Under the pieces are notes generated by a model. It did no database searches. It saw only the letters and a program-made list of their open reading frames with translations, and was not told the origin of the DNA. DNA of 17,017 bases from Gp6-AA40 sp964505975 (GTDB lineage: Bacteria > Acidobacteriota > Vicinamibacteria > Vicinamibacterales > UBA2999): NCBI GenBank assembly GCA_964505975.1, contig CAZDLW010000104.1, forward strand, positions 1-17,017, in the 5' to 3' direction. The position numbers and the translations under genes are program-made. This document shows positions 1-7,298 of this stretch, one piece after another (position 1 is the first letter of the stretch; every line of letters begins with the position of its first letter).

Positions 1-54
1 ATTGTCAGGCAGTTGTTCTAGAAAGGCACCTACTATAGGTAGAAAAGTAGACTA
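1..54. other. AT-rich segment abutting a truncated gene
   Basis: These 54 bases are about 39% GC, against roughly two thirds in the rest of the window. In the frame of the following gene they contain two TAG stops (19-21 and 40-42), so they cannot encode its missing N-terminus. They contain a small inverted repeat, ACCTA-CTA-TAGGT at 28-40. I recognise no mobile-element end. This may be a chimeric contig end or the edge of an insertion; the sequence alone does not decide. Confidence 0.5.
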
Positions 55-690
55 ATGGCTCTCAGCATCAAAGATCGAGAAACCGATGAGCTCGCCCGCC
101 GACTCGCGAGCCGCGCCACCGCGCTCGGCGGCACCATGTTGGATGCGCCCGTGAGCGGCGGCGACATCGGCGCCATTCAGGGCACGTTGTCCATCATGGT
201 CGGCGGAGACGCACAGGCGTTCGCAGCCGTCAAGCCGATCCTCGACATGATGGGCAACCCGGAACGCGTGGTCCACATCGGTCCATCGGGTGCGGGACAG
301 CTCTGCAAACTGTGCAATCAAATGGTGATCGGCGGGACCCTCGCCGTCGTTGCGGAAGCCTTCGCGCTGGCCCTGAAGGCAGGCGTCGACCCGGCCAAGG
401 TTCGCGAGGCGCTCCTCGGAGGCTTCGCACAGAGCCGCGTCCTCGACGTCCACGGGCAACGCGTGCTCTCTGGCAACTACAAGCCGGGATTCAAGACGCA
501 CCTGTACGCCAAAGATCTCCGGAACGTGATGGCGACGCTGGCGGAGCATCACACGGCCGCGCCGGTCACGGCAGTCGTGCAACAGCTCGTCCACGCCACG
601 ATGGCCGCAGGACTCGGCGACGAGGACAACTCCGCCATGGCGAAGGTACTGCTCGACCTGGCCGCAATTGAAGTGCCGCAGACCGTATAG
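55..690 (+). CDS. 3-hydroxyisobutyrate / tartronate-semialdehyde reductase-type dehydrogenase, N-terminally truncated
   Basis: This is the C-terminal two thirds of a beta-hydroxyacid dehydrogenase, the family of 3-hydroxyisobutyrate dehydrogenase and GarR, which oxidise or reduce short beta-hydroxyacids with NAD(P). The substrate-binding motif DAPVSGG is at residues 30-36. The catalytic Lys lies in GAGQLCKLCN (Lys85, Asn88), followed by the all-helical domain with a KDLRNVM segment. Family members are about 290 residues; this ORF has 211. The whole Rossmann domain with its GxGxMG nucleotide loop is missing, because the upstream frame is closed by stops. Homology seems to begin just after the ATG (LSIKDRETDEL matches the usual S-I-x-P strand and helix). 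The ATG is therefore probably not a native start. The exact substrate cannot be assigned. As it stands the product could not bind cofactor normally. Confidence 0.8.
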   Translation: MALSIKDRETDELARRLASRATALGGTMLDAPVSGGDIGAIQGTLSIMVGGDAQAFAAVKPILDMMGNPERVVHIGPSGAGQLCKLCNQMVIGGTLAVVAEAFALALKAGVDPAKVREALLGGFAQSRVLDVHGQRVLSGNYKPGFKTHLYAKDLRNVMATLAEHHTAAPVTAVVQQLVHATMAAGLGDEDNSAMAKVLLDLAAIEVPQTV

Positions 691-716
691 GTCAGACACG
701 CGAGACGGGCCTCGGA

Positions 717-732
717 CCCCTGTCGGCAGGGG
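717..732 (+). terminator. Hairpin after the dehydrogenase gene
   Basis: A perfect 6-bp stem, CCCCTG/CAGGGG, with a TCGG tetraloop lies 26 bases past the stop codon of the upstream gene. No T-run follows, so it is at best a weak intrinsic terminator. The adjacent GTCGGCAGGGGCTCCG resembles the core of the repeats that follow. Confidence 0.35.
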
Positions 733-746
733 CTCCGCATGGCCAG

Positions 747-899
747 CGAGGCTGCGCCTCAGACTCGCGAGCATGTCGGCAGCGGCTCCGCCTCGCTGTG
801 GCAGCATCTTCTGCCCGCGCTCCGCGCGGGCGAGACGTCTTGAACGGCGGGTCCGAAAACTCGACTCATGTGCAAGGATTCCGACCGTTCAAGCCGTCT
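747..899. repeat. Structured intergenic repeat, copy A
   Basis: First of two tandem copies of a ~150-bp element. It opens with a GAGGC-TGC-GCCTC hairpin (748-760), then a GTCGGCRGCGGCTCCGCCTCG core, then a perfect 7-bp hairpin CCCGCGC-TCC-GCGCGGG (814-830). It closes with a long-range inverted repeat, 833-847 against 885-899 (14 of 15 positions pair). Inside that pair lies the shared string GACTCATGTGCAAG. The first 18 bases (747-764) recur exactly at 16241-16258. No ORF in it looks like protein. Confidence 0.75.
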
Positions 900-905
900 A
901 GTGGG

Positions 906-1058
906 GCTCCGCCTCGGACCAGCGAACATGTCGGCGGCGGCTCCGCCTCGCCAGCTGGCAGTATTTTCTGCCCGCACTCCGTGCGGGCGAGACGGCTTGA
1001 AGGGCGACGCGGAAAACTTGACTCATGTGCAAGAGTCCGGGGCGTTCAAGCCGTCTCG
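906..1058. repeat. Structured intergenic repeat, copy B
   Basis: Second tandem copy, offset by about 155 bp and roughly 80-85% identical to copy A by manual alignment. Its inner hairpin is CCCGCAC-TCC-GTGCGGG (971-987). Compared with copy A, one G-C pair has become A-T on both sides, a compensatory change that keeps the stem. The outer inverted repeat is a perfect 14-bp match (988-1001 against 1045-1058). Its right arm overlaps the last codons and the stop of the minus-strand gene ending at 1046. Confidence 0.75.
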
Positions 1059-2374
1059 TGGGTGTGCTGGCCCTCCATCATGGCGGTGCGTCTCCGCTCG
1101 TTGCGGCCGCGCAGCCAGACGAGGATGGCTGCACCGAATCCAATGGTCCACGCCAGATACTCAATGAAGTACCCGAGGGCACCGAGTGGCATCCCCGCGA
1201 GCCCGCCCAGGGCTACGGCAGCCGAACGCGCAATGACGGTGATCGCCACGATGACCAGCACGCCGAGCATCACCGTCACGTAGGCACCCCGCTCCGTCCA
1301 CCCAAGCCGTCCATTCAGGAACCGGCCCACGTGATAGGCAACGCCGGTGAAGCCGACGAGCAGCACGAGGCCGACGATCAGGACGCCGAATGGTACGAGC
1401 GCGAGCAGTGGAATACCGATGATCGACACCGCGAGCACGACAATCGTGACCACGAGCACCGGCACGAACAGGAGTTGGGCCGCGAACCCGACCAGCCCGG
1501 CGCGGACCGGGTCGGCCGCGGTCCGGTCCGCGACAGCCTCGATCGAGGAGCGCCCCACCGCCACAACCACAACCGCCACGAGCGTCAAGAGCGCCACGCG
1601 CAGCAGCGTGGCCACCAGGTTGCCCATGCGCGACGCGAACGAATCGCGCAACAGCGCCGGCCAGGCCCACCGGGGCCAGTCGCCGCCGCCGACGGCGATG
1701 TTCCTGACGGCGCCGTCGACGCGCGCCCCGGGATCCCGTCTCAGCTCCCCTCCGACAATTGTCACGTCGCGTCTCACGATGGCGTCGCGCCCCAGGAACA
1801 CCGATCCGAGGACGACCGTGACCTCGCCATTCACCTCGCCGTCGATGCGTGCGGAACCGAACACGGCGACGACATCGCCCTCGACACGCTCGTCACGTGG
1901 AACCGTCACCCCGCCACCGACGCGCACGACCTCTCCGCGCCTCACCCGGCGTTCAACACGCGCACGCTGTTCGGGAATTTCCACCACGGGGGGTGCCGCG
2001 GCTTCAGGCGGAGAGATGTCTGCGACGGACGCGGCGCCCAGCAGCGTCTGCCGCCCGGCTTGATCGAGGTAGGTCACCCGGACCACGAGCGCCGCATCGT
2101 CGCCCAGGCGATCGCGCACCTCCCGACCGGTCAGCGTTTCGCCGTTCACCTCGACCGATCCGTCCCGGATCTCGATGATGCGTACGCTGGCCGATGGCTG
2201 CCGTGGGACGAGGGCCACGCCACTCTGGAGCTCGACAATCTGATACCGCTCCTGCAGACTCGCCCGCAACTGGGTTATGTCGCCCGGGTCCTGCGCCACC
2301 CCCGTCGACGCGGCCACCATCGTGAGAAGGACAGCGAGTGCGGTATGCGCGCGCCCGGTCCGTTGACGCTTCAT
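1046..2374 (-). CDS. Bactofilin-like polymer-forming membrane protein
   Basis: A 442-residue envelope protein. It has a signal peptide (basic residues 2-8, hydrophobic to about 26, cleavage near VAQ). A periplasmic-type domain follows, then a short run of beta-helical repeats rich in V/I-x-G-x-V (around VEGDVVAVFG, IDGEVNGEV, IVRRDVTIVGG), as in polymer-forming/bactofilin-like domains. The C-terminal half has at least four membrane segments (LVATLLRVALLTLVAVVVV onward). The start at 2374 is chosen because a strong GAGGAGGT Shine-Dalgarno lies at 2381-2388 and the signal peptide begins there; the frame stays open further upstream but reads as arginine-rich nonsense. It overlaps the upstream membrane gene by ATGA, so the two are probably translated together. 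The role is not established; a scaffold in the cell envelope is inferred. Confidence 0.7.
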   Translation of the reverse strand: MKRQRTGRAHTALAVLLTMVAASTGVAQDPGDITQLRASLQERYQIVELQSGVALVPRQPSASVRIIEIRDGSVEVNGETLTGREVRDRLGDDAALVVRVTYLDQAGRQTLLGAASVADISPPEAAAPPVVEIPEQRARVERRVRRGEVVRVGGGVTVPRDERVEGDVVAVFGSARIDGEVNGEVTVVLGSVFLGRDAIVRRDVTIVGGELRRDPGARVDGAVRNIAVGGGDWPRWAWPALLRDSFASRMGNLVATLLRVALLTLVAVVVVAVGRSSIEAVADRTAADPVRAGLVGFAAQLLFVPVLVVTIVVLAVSIIGIPLLALVPFGVLIVGLVLLVGFTGVAYHVGRFLNGRLGWTERGAYVTVMLGVLVIVAITVIARSAAVALGGLAGMPLGALGYFIEYLAWTIGFGAAILVWLRGRNERRRTAMMEGQHTHETA

Positions 2375-2808
2375 TTTCGTACCTCCTCGGACCTCTCGGC
2401 ACGCTCTCCGCCCCAGTGGAGCGCGCCCTGGCGCCCCTGGGGCGCCGCGGCGGGGGTTGATCCCGGTGCACCGGAGGACCTCGAGCCCTGCTCGTCCCGG
2501 AGCAGGTGTTTCAACGCATAGAGGGCGGCGACGCCCACCAGCTCGACCGCGAGCAGGGCGAGAACCAGCTGCGGGCGCATGAGTGCTTCGGCCACGCGGA
2601 CGGCCACTTGACCCGCAATCGTGAGCCAATCGGCACCCTCGCTGACCGAAACGAGCATCCAGACAAGGGCGTCGGGGAGTGCCACCACCGCGCGGACCAA
2701 CCCGCGCGCCGCGGCAGGACCTACGTACGCCACCAGCACGTACGCCGCTGCGAGAATCGCGGTGCTCGCGAGCAGGATGGCGGCCAGCCGCCGAAGGCGG
2801 CCGCTCAT
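2371..2808 (-). CDS. Small hydrophobic membrane protein, unknown function
   Basis: A 145-residue protein with three hydrophobic stretches, about residues 8-30, 36-56 and 81-99, and a polar Pro/Gly/Ser-rich C-terminal tail. The start at 2808 (MSGRLRRLA) places positive charges just before the first membrane segment. The frame is open upstream to 2934, but that part is arginine/proline-rich without character. The stop codon overlaps the ATG of the bactofilin-like gene (ATGA), so the two products probably act together. In related gene neighbourhoods such polymer-forming proteins often follow a sigma factor and anti-sigma factor. This protein has no visible zinc-finger HxxxCxxC motif, so that role is not supported. 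I do not recognise the family. Confidence 0.6.
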   Translation of the reverse strand: MSGRLRRLAAILLASTAILAAAYVLVAYVGPAAARGLVRAVVALPDALVWMLVSVSEGADWLTIAGQVAVRVAEALMRPQLVLALLAVELVGVAALYALKHLLRDEQGSRSSGAPGSTPAAAPQGRQGALHWGGERAERSEEVRK

Positions 2809-3327
2809 CCACCCCGCCGTCGTTGCCGGCCCCGCACGCGTGGCGCAGGGCTCATGGACCGGCACACTACCGATGGGCCCTGCACGAAGCTCGGTCCTTC
2901 GTGTCCGCCCCCGCCCCGGTGCAGCCGCGCACACGCCTGCGGCCGTGCGCCTGGTCGGCCATCACCCGGCATGTCGTGACGAGAGCGGTGCGAACCGACG
3001 TACCACGTTCCGGACCTGAAGCGCTCGCCCATGCTCGAGTGACCGGGCAATGCCACGAGGGCGACGGCCTCGTCGGGCCTCACGGATCGGTCAGCAGCAT
3101 CAACTCGCAACTCACGACTCCGGTCATCGGCTGATGGCGGCGAGAGGGGCGGTCGGTATGGTCCCGTGTTGCTCACGAATGCTCGGTCAGCGTTGCACCA
3201 CTACCTCGCCATACGGCTGTGTGAGGACGAATGTTCAACGAACCTCGTCCGCGCTCCGTCGCCAATTGCCGAGCGTCACGAGCCCATGCCAGCGACCCGA
3301 ACCCCCTGTGGGATCCTTCCCGGGAGA
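2809..3327. other. Stretch without a recognisable gene
   Basis: About 520 bp in which every open frame on both strands is short and low in character (arginine, proline, histidine or serine-rich translations), with no domain motif. I looked for a tRNA, a sigma or anti-sigma gene fragment and clear repeats, and saw none. It probably contains the promoter of the membrane-protein pair to its left. Degraded coding remnants cannot be excluded. Confidence 0.5.
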
Positions 3328-3358
3328 AGGTGGGCCTCCGACCCGGGATCGCCCACCT
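3328..3358 (-). terminator. Hairpin downstream of lolD
   Basis: A perfect 8-bp stem, AGGTGGGC (3328-3335) against GCCCACCT (3351-3358), with a 15-base loop, begins about 19 bases beyond the TAG stop of the ATPase gene in its direction of transcription. It is GC-rich and lacks a U-tract. It is a plausible end of the ribH-nusB-lysS-lolCD transcript. Confidence 0.45.
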
Positions 3359-3376
3359 CAACGTGGCATCGGGCGC

Positions 3377-4075
3377 CTACACGGGATGCAGTAACCCTCG
3401 CTCGAGGCGGAGGATCCTGTCGCATGCGGCCGCCAGTCGTGGGTTATGGGTGGCAATGATCGAGGTCAGGCCGTGCTCGGTGTGCATCTCGCGCAGAAGA
3501 GCGTGGAGCGATTCCCCGGTGCTTTCGTCCAGGTCGCCTGTGGGCTCGTCGGCCAGCAGCAACGCGGGCTGCATGACGAGCGCCCGCGCGACGGCCACCC
3601 GTTGCTGCTCTCCGCCCGACAGCATGTTCGGGCGATGGAACAACCGCTCGCCGAGGTCCACGCGACCCAGCAGCTCGGTGGCACGACGGCGCGCGTCGTC
3701 CGGCCGGGCACGGGCGATCCGCAGCGGCATCTCGACGTTCTCCACCGCATCGAATTCCACCAGCAGATGATGAAACTGGAACACGAATCCGACGTTCCTG
3801 TTCCGGAACTCGACCAGCGCACTGTCGCTCATCGTCTCGAGATCGATGCCGGCAACGCGGATGTGCCCTGCGTCCGCACGATCGAGTCCGCCGAGCAGGT
3901 GCAGCAAGGTGCTTTTGCCGACCCCCGAGGCCCCCACGATTGCGACCATCTGCCCCCGAGTGACCCCGAGATCGAGATCGCGCAGCACGTGAATCCGCTG
4001 CGTTCCAACCTGATAGGACTTGTTGAGGCCGCTGACACTGACGAACGGAGTATCACCGACCACGCCCGGTCTCAT
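3377..4075 (-). CDS. lolD: Lipoprotein-releasing system ATP-binding protein
   Basis: A 232-residue ABC ATPase of the LolD/MacB-type subfamily. It powers extraction of outer-membrane lipoproteins from the inner membrane together with its permease partner. All nucleotide-binding motifs are intact: Walker A GASGVGKST (48-56), Q-loop Gln100 in FVFQFHHLL, signature LSGGEQQR (152-159), Walker B LLLADEPTGDLD (172-183) and switch His210 in ATHN. FQ-F-HLL and the DEPTGDLD pair are typical of this subfamily. The ATG at 4075 overlaps the stop of the permease gene (ATGA), indicating coupled translation. It is the last gene of the cluster, and a hairpin follows. A MacB-like export ATPase is the alternative, but the adjacent LolC-type permease favours Lol. 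Confidence 0.93.
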   Translation of the reverse strand: MRPGVVGDTPFVSVSGLNKSYQVGTQRIHVLRDLDLGVTRGQMVAIVGASGVGKSTLLHLLGGLDRADAGHIRVAGIDLETMSDSALVEFRNRNVGFVFQFHHLLVEFDAVENVEMPLRIARARPDDARRRATELLGRVDLGERLFHRPNMLSGGEQQRVAVARALVMQPALLLADEPTGDLDESTGESLHALLREMHTEHGLTSIIATHNPRLAAACDRILRLERGLLHPV

Positions 4076-5295
4076 TCGAACCGCAGCGCCTGTACCGGAT
4101 CGAGACGAGACGCCTGACGGGACGGATAAATGGTCGCGAGAAAGCAGATCACGATGGCCGACACGATGACCACCGCAAAATCGAACGGCTGGACGATGAA
4201 CGGCAGGTGCGAAACCTGGTACACCTCGCCGGGAATCGGAATCAGCTGATACGTGTCGAGCACCCACGAGAGCCCGAGCCCCCCCACAGCGCCCACGGCC
4301 GTCCCCGTCAGTCCGATCATCAGGCCCTGCATCATGAAGATCAGCATCACCCGTCTGGACGAGGTCCCCATGGTCTTCAGAATCGCAATGTCGCGACTCT
4401 TCTCCATCACCAGCAGCACGAGCGACGCGATGATGTTCAACGCCGCCACCGTGATGATGAGCCCGATCGCGATCGACAACCCCATCTTCTCGAGCCACAG
4501 CGCCGAAAAGAGCGACTGGTTCATCTGCTGCCAGTCCTGCACGATGTACTCGACGCCCAGGCTGTCCGACAGCGCCCGAGAGATGCCACGCGCGGCGAAC
4601 AGGTCGTCCACCTTCAACTGGATGAGATCGACCGTGCTCTTGCCCATGAGCCGCTTCCCAACGTCGAGCGAGACGAAGCCGTACGCGGAGTCGTACTCGA
4701 GGAATCCAAGCTCGTACACACCGGCGACGCGGGCGCTGATGCGGCGTGGAATCAACCCCATCGGCGACAGCGTGACCTGGGGCGTGAGGAGCGTCACCTG
4801 ATCGCCCACACGGACACCAAGTCGCCGAGCCAGGTCCCGGCCCAGCAGAATGCCGGGCCGCTCGTCCTCCCTGGACGCCGCCAGGGCAGCCACGCTCCCC
4901 TGGCGCATGGCGCGCTCGATATCCGTCACGCGAGGCTCGAGCGCGGGGTCGATGCCTTTGATGCTGATGAACGAGTCGTCGTAGTCCGTGGAGATGATCG
5001 CCTTTCCCAGCACGGCTGGTCCGGCGCCCACGACACGCGGGAACGCCTCGAGCCGCCGGACTTCGGCTTCGTAGTCGTCGATGCCTCCGGTCTTCCACAC
5101 GTATACGTGGGCCGTCGAACCCAGGATCCGGTCTCGCAGCTCGCGCTGCAGGCCGGTCATCAGCGCAAGGGCGATGACGAGCGCCATCACGCCGACGGCC
5201 ACGCCAATCGTCGAGATGAGGGAGATCAACGAGATGAACGCCTGCCGGCGCTTCGCCAGCAGGTAGCGGACGGCGACGAACAGCTCGAATCTCAT
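4072..5295 (-). CDS. lolC: Lipoprotein-releasing ABC transporter permease (LolC/LolE family)
   Basis: A 407-residue inner-membrane permease that works with the adjacent LolD. It has the standard plan. The N-terminal RYLLAKRRQAFISLIS motif leads into the first membrane segment (about 20-47). A large periplasmic MacB-like domain follows (about 48-265). Three C-terminal membrane segments sit around SIAIGLIITVAALNIIASL, MLIFMMQGLMIGLTG and FAVVIVSAIVICFLATIYP. It ends with the YPSRQASRLDPVQALRFE tail typical of LolC/E. Only one permease gene is present, so it may form a homodimer as described for LolF-type systems, unless a second copy lies elsewhere. Thirty-three bp separate it from lysS, and it overlaps lolD by 4 bp. 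No convincing Shine-Dalgarno precedes the start, which fits read-through from lysS. Confidence 0.9.
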   Translation of the reverse strand: MRFELFVAVRYLLAKRRQAFISLISLISTIGVAVGVMALVIALALMTGLQRELRDRILGSTAHVYVWKTGGIDDYEAEVRRLEAFPRVVGAGPAVLGKAIISTDYDDSFISIKGIDPALEPRVTDIERAMRQGSVAALAASREDERPGILLGRDLARRLGVRVGDQVTLLTPQVTLSPMGLIPRRISARVAGVYELGFLEYDSAYGFVSLDVGKRLMGKSTVDLIQLKVDDLFAARGISRALSDSLGVEYIVQDWQQMNQSLFSALWLEKMGLSIAIGLIITVAALNIIASLVLLVMEKSRDIAILKTMGTSSRRVMLIFMMQGLMIGLTGTAVGAVGGLGLSWVLDTYQLIPIPGEVYQVSHLPFIVQPFDFAVVIVSAIVICFLATIYPSRQASRLDPVQALRFE

Positions 5296-5328
5296 CGCTC
5301 GGTCACCAGGTCAGGAGGCCAACCTCGT

Positions 5329-6834
5329 TCATCGTGGCTTCATCAGCGGAAAGAGGATGACGTCGCGAATCGACGCGCTATCCGTCAGGACCATCACCAG
5401 CCGATCGATCCCCACGCCTTCCCCGCCCGTCGGAGGCAAGCCGTATTCGAGGGCTCGGAGGTAGTCCTCGTCCATGACGTGCGCCTCCTCGTCGCCACCC
5501 GCGCGGCTGCGCAACTGCTCTTCGAAGCGCTGCCGCTGCTCCACCGGATCGTTGAGCTCGCTGAAGGCGTTCGCGAGTTCGAACCCGCCGACGTACAGCT
5601 CGAATCGCTCGACGGTCTCCGGGTCGTCGGGCTTCTGTTTCGCGAGTGGCGACACCTCGGTCGGGAAGTCGAACACGAACGTCGGCTGCACGAGATCGTC
5701 TTCGCAGAGGGCTTCGAAGAGCTCCGCCGTCATCCTGCCCGCACCCATCCCGGCCGTCACCTCGACGCCCAGACGCCGAGCCAAAGCTGCCGCCCGATCG
5801 CGCGAGCGCAGATCGGCCTCGCTCACCTCCGCCCCGAGCCGCCTGGCGGCTGCCGCGCGTACGGCTTCGCGGAGGGCGAGGCGAGGGAACGGCGCAACGA
5901 AGGCGACCGTCCGGCCGCCGAACGTTACCGTGTCCGTGCCGACGGCGGCCCGTGCCACGTCGCTCAGCATGGCTTCGGTGAGCGTCATGAGATCCTGGTA
6001 GTCGGCGTACGCCCAGTAGAACTCCAGCATCGTGAACTCGGGATTGTGCTGCGTCGAGATCCCCTCGTTGCGGAAGTTTCGATTGATCTCGAAGACGCGC
6101 TCCATCCCACCCACCGCAAGCCGTTTCAGATACAGCTCCGGCGCGATTCGCATATAGAGACGCATGTCGAGCGCGTTGTGATGCGTCACGAATGGCCGAG
6201 CCAACGCGCCACCCGCCACCGCCTGCATCATCGGCGTCTCGACCTCGAGAAACCCGCGTCGGTTCAGGAAGTCGCGCATGGCCGCCACCACGCGGCTGCG
6301 GACTTCGAACGTGCGCCTCGAGTCGGGATTGACGATCAGATCGAGATAGCGCTGTCGGTACCGGATTTCGACATCCTGCAGTCCGTGCCACTTTTCGGGT
6401 AGCGGCAGAAGGCACTTGGCCAGGAACTCCAACCTGGACGCCCAGATGGTCAACTCGTTCGTCTTCGTGCGGAACAGCCGCCCCTCCACGCCGATCCAGT
6501 CGCCGAAATCCAGGAGCGCGAACACCTTGAAGTCGAGCTCCGGCAGCGAGTCGTGCCGTACGTAGACCTGGAGGCGCGCCTTGCCGTCCGAGAGCACCAG
6601 GAAATTGGCCTTGCCGAAGCTGCGAATCACGAGAATGCGCCCGGCGGTGCGCGTGGATACCTGCGTCGCTGCGAGCTCTTCACCGGTCTTCGCCCCGTGT
6701 ACCGAGACGATTGCGTCGACCGAGGCGTGTGCGTCGAATCGTCGGGGATAGAGGTCCACCCCGAGCCTCCGGAGCTCCTCGAGGTTCGCCCGGCGCTGGA
6801 CGACCTGATCGGACTCGTCCTGCACGCGTGTCAT
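5329..6834 (-). CDS. lysS: Lysyl-tRNA synthetase, class II
   Basis: A 501-residue cytoplasmic enzyme that activates lysine with ATP and charges tRNA-Lys. An N-terminal OB-fold anticodon-binding domain (about 55-155, GRILVIRSFGKANFLVLSDG) is followed by the class II catalytic core. Motif 1 ends at Pro201 in FLEVETP, motif 2 contains FRNEG (254-258) and NPEFTMLEFYWAYADY, and motif 3 contains GVGIDRLVM (Arg478). The length matches bacterial LysS. The ATG at 6834 overlaps the nusB stop (ATGA). The gene is therefore coupled to nusB upstream and probably to the lolCD pair downstream. Nothing looks degenerate. Confidence 0.96.
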   Translation of the reverse strand: MTRVQDESDQVVQRRANLEELRRLGVDLYPRRFDAHASVDAIVSVHGAKTGEELAATQVSTRTAGRILVIRSFGKANFLVLSDGKARLQVYVRHDSLPELDFKVFALLDFGDWIGVEGRLFRTKTNELTIWASRLEFLAKCLLPLPEKWHGLQDVEIRYRQRYLDLIVNPDSRRTFEVRSRVVAAMRDFLNRRGFLEVETPMMQAVAGGALARPFVTHHNALDMRLYMRIAPELYLKRLAVGGMERVFEINRNFRNEGISTQHNPEFTMLEFYWAYADYQDLMTLTEAMLSDVARAAVGTDTVTFGGRTVAFVAPFPRLALREAVRAAAARRLGAEVSEADLRSRDRAAALARRLGVEVTAGMGAGRMTAELFEALCEDDLVQPTFVFDFPTEVSPLAKQKPDDPETVERFELYVGGFELANAFSELNDPVEQRQRFEEQLRSRAGGDEEAHVMDEDYLRALEYGLPPTGGEGVGIDRLVMVLTDSASIRDVILFPLMKPR

Positions 6835-7298
6835 GCGCGATCGAGCCGTCGCCGAATGGCGTCGAGCACTCCGTTGACGAACCGTACCGCCTCGTCGCCG
6901 CTGAATGCGTGAGCCAGTTCGAGTGCTTCGTTGATGATCACCTTCGCGGGTGTCTCCGGTTCGTGGAGGAGCTCGTACACCGCGAGGCGGAGAATCAGCC
7001 GATCCATGACGTTCATCCGATCCAGCCGCCAGTGTTCGGCCGCGTCGGCCACAATCGGGTCGATTTCCCCCACGCGCGCCGCCACGCCCTCGGCCAGCGC
7101 GGTCGCAAACATCCGAAGGTCCTCTTCAATCGGCGCGTGTTCCCCGTTCACATGGTTCCAGAAGGTCTGTCGCACCTCGTGCATGGAAAGGCGACCGACC
7201 TCCCACTGATAGAGCATCTGCAGCGCCGCTTCTCGCCCCTTGTGGCGTACCTCTCGCTGTGCTCGCGACGGCCCCAGGCGCTCGGCACGGACGGTCAT
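6831..7298 (-). CDS. nusB: Transcription antitermination factor NusB
   Basis: A 155-residue all-helical RNA-binding protein that joins NusE (S10) on boxA RNA in rRNA antitermination complexes. Recognisable features are the RHKGREAALQMLYQWEV start (family pattern R-x-x-A-R-E-x-x-L-Q-x-L-Y), RMNVMDRLILRLAVYELL in the middle, and the C-terminal P-x-K-V-I-I-N-E-A-L-E-L-A-x-x-F block followed by FVNGVLDAI. The start at 7298 overlaps the ribH stop (ATGA), and its own stop overlaps the lysS start (ATGA). This order, ribH then nusB, is common in bacteria. The N-terminus carries about 18 extra residues before the conserved core. Confidence 0.95.
   Translation of the reverse strand: MTVRAERLGPSRAQREVRHKGREAALQMLYQWEVGRLSMHEVRQTFWNHVNGEHAPIEEDLRMFATALAEGVAARVGEIDPIVADAAEHWRLDRMNVMDRLILRLAVYELLHEPETPAKVIINEALELAHAFSGDEAVRFVNGVLDAIRRRLDRA

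Noticed and set aside
700..1060. CRISPR array
   Set aside because: There are only two long, imperfect tandem copies with internal inverted repeats, no short identical repeats with unique spacers, and no cas genes.
1025..2521. 498-codon open frame on the plus strand
   Set aside because: It is antisense to the bactofilin-like gene, which has a signal peptide, membrane segments and a strong ribosome site. The plus-strand translation is rich in His, Arg and Asp with no domain pattern, typical of a high-GC shadow frame.
2375..2812. In-frame N-terminal extension of the bactofilin-like gene (146 codons)
   Set aside because: The extension is arginine/glycine-rich noise running through the coding region of the upstream membrane protein in another frame. 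The real start at 2374 has GAGGAGGT and a signal peptide.
2809..3376. tRNA gene or ECF sigma/anti-sigma gene in the gene-free stretch
   Set aside because: No GTTCRA-type T-loop with matching acceptor stem was found, and none of the six frames shows sigma-70 region 2/4 or zinc-finger anti-sigma motifs.
4207..6402. 731-codon open frame on the plus strand
   Set aside because: It runs antisense across lolC and lysS, both of which have complete family motifs. Its translation (many His, Gln, Arg) has no recognisable domain.
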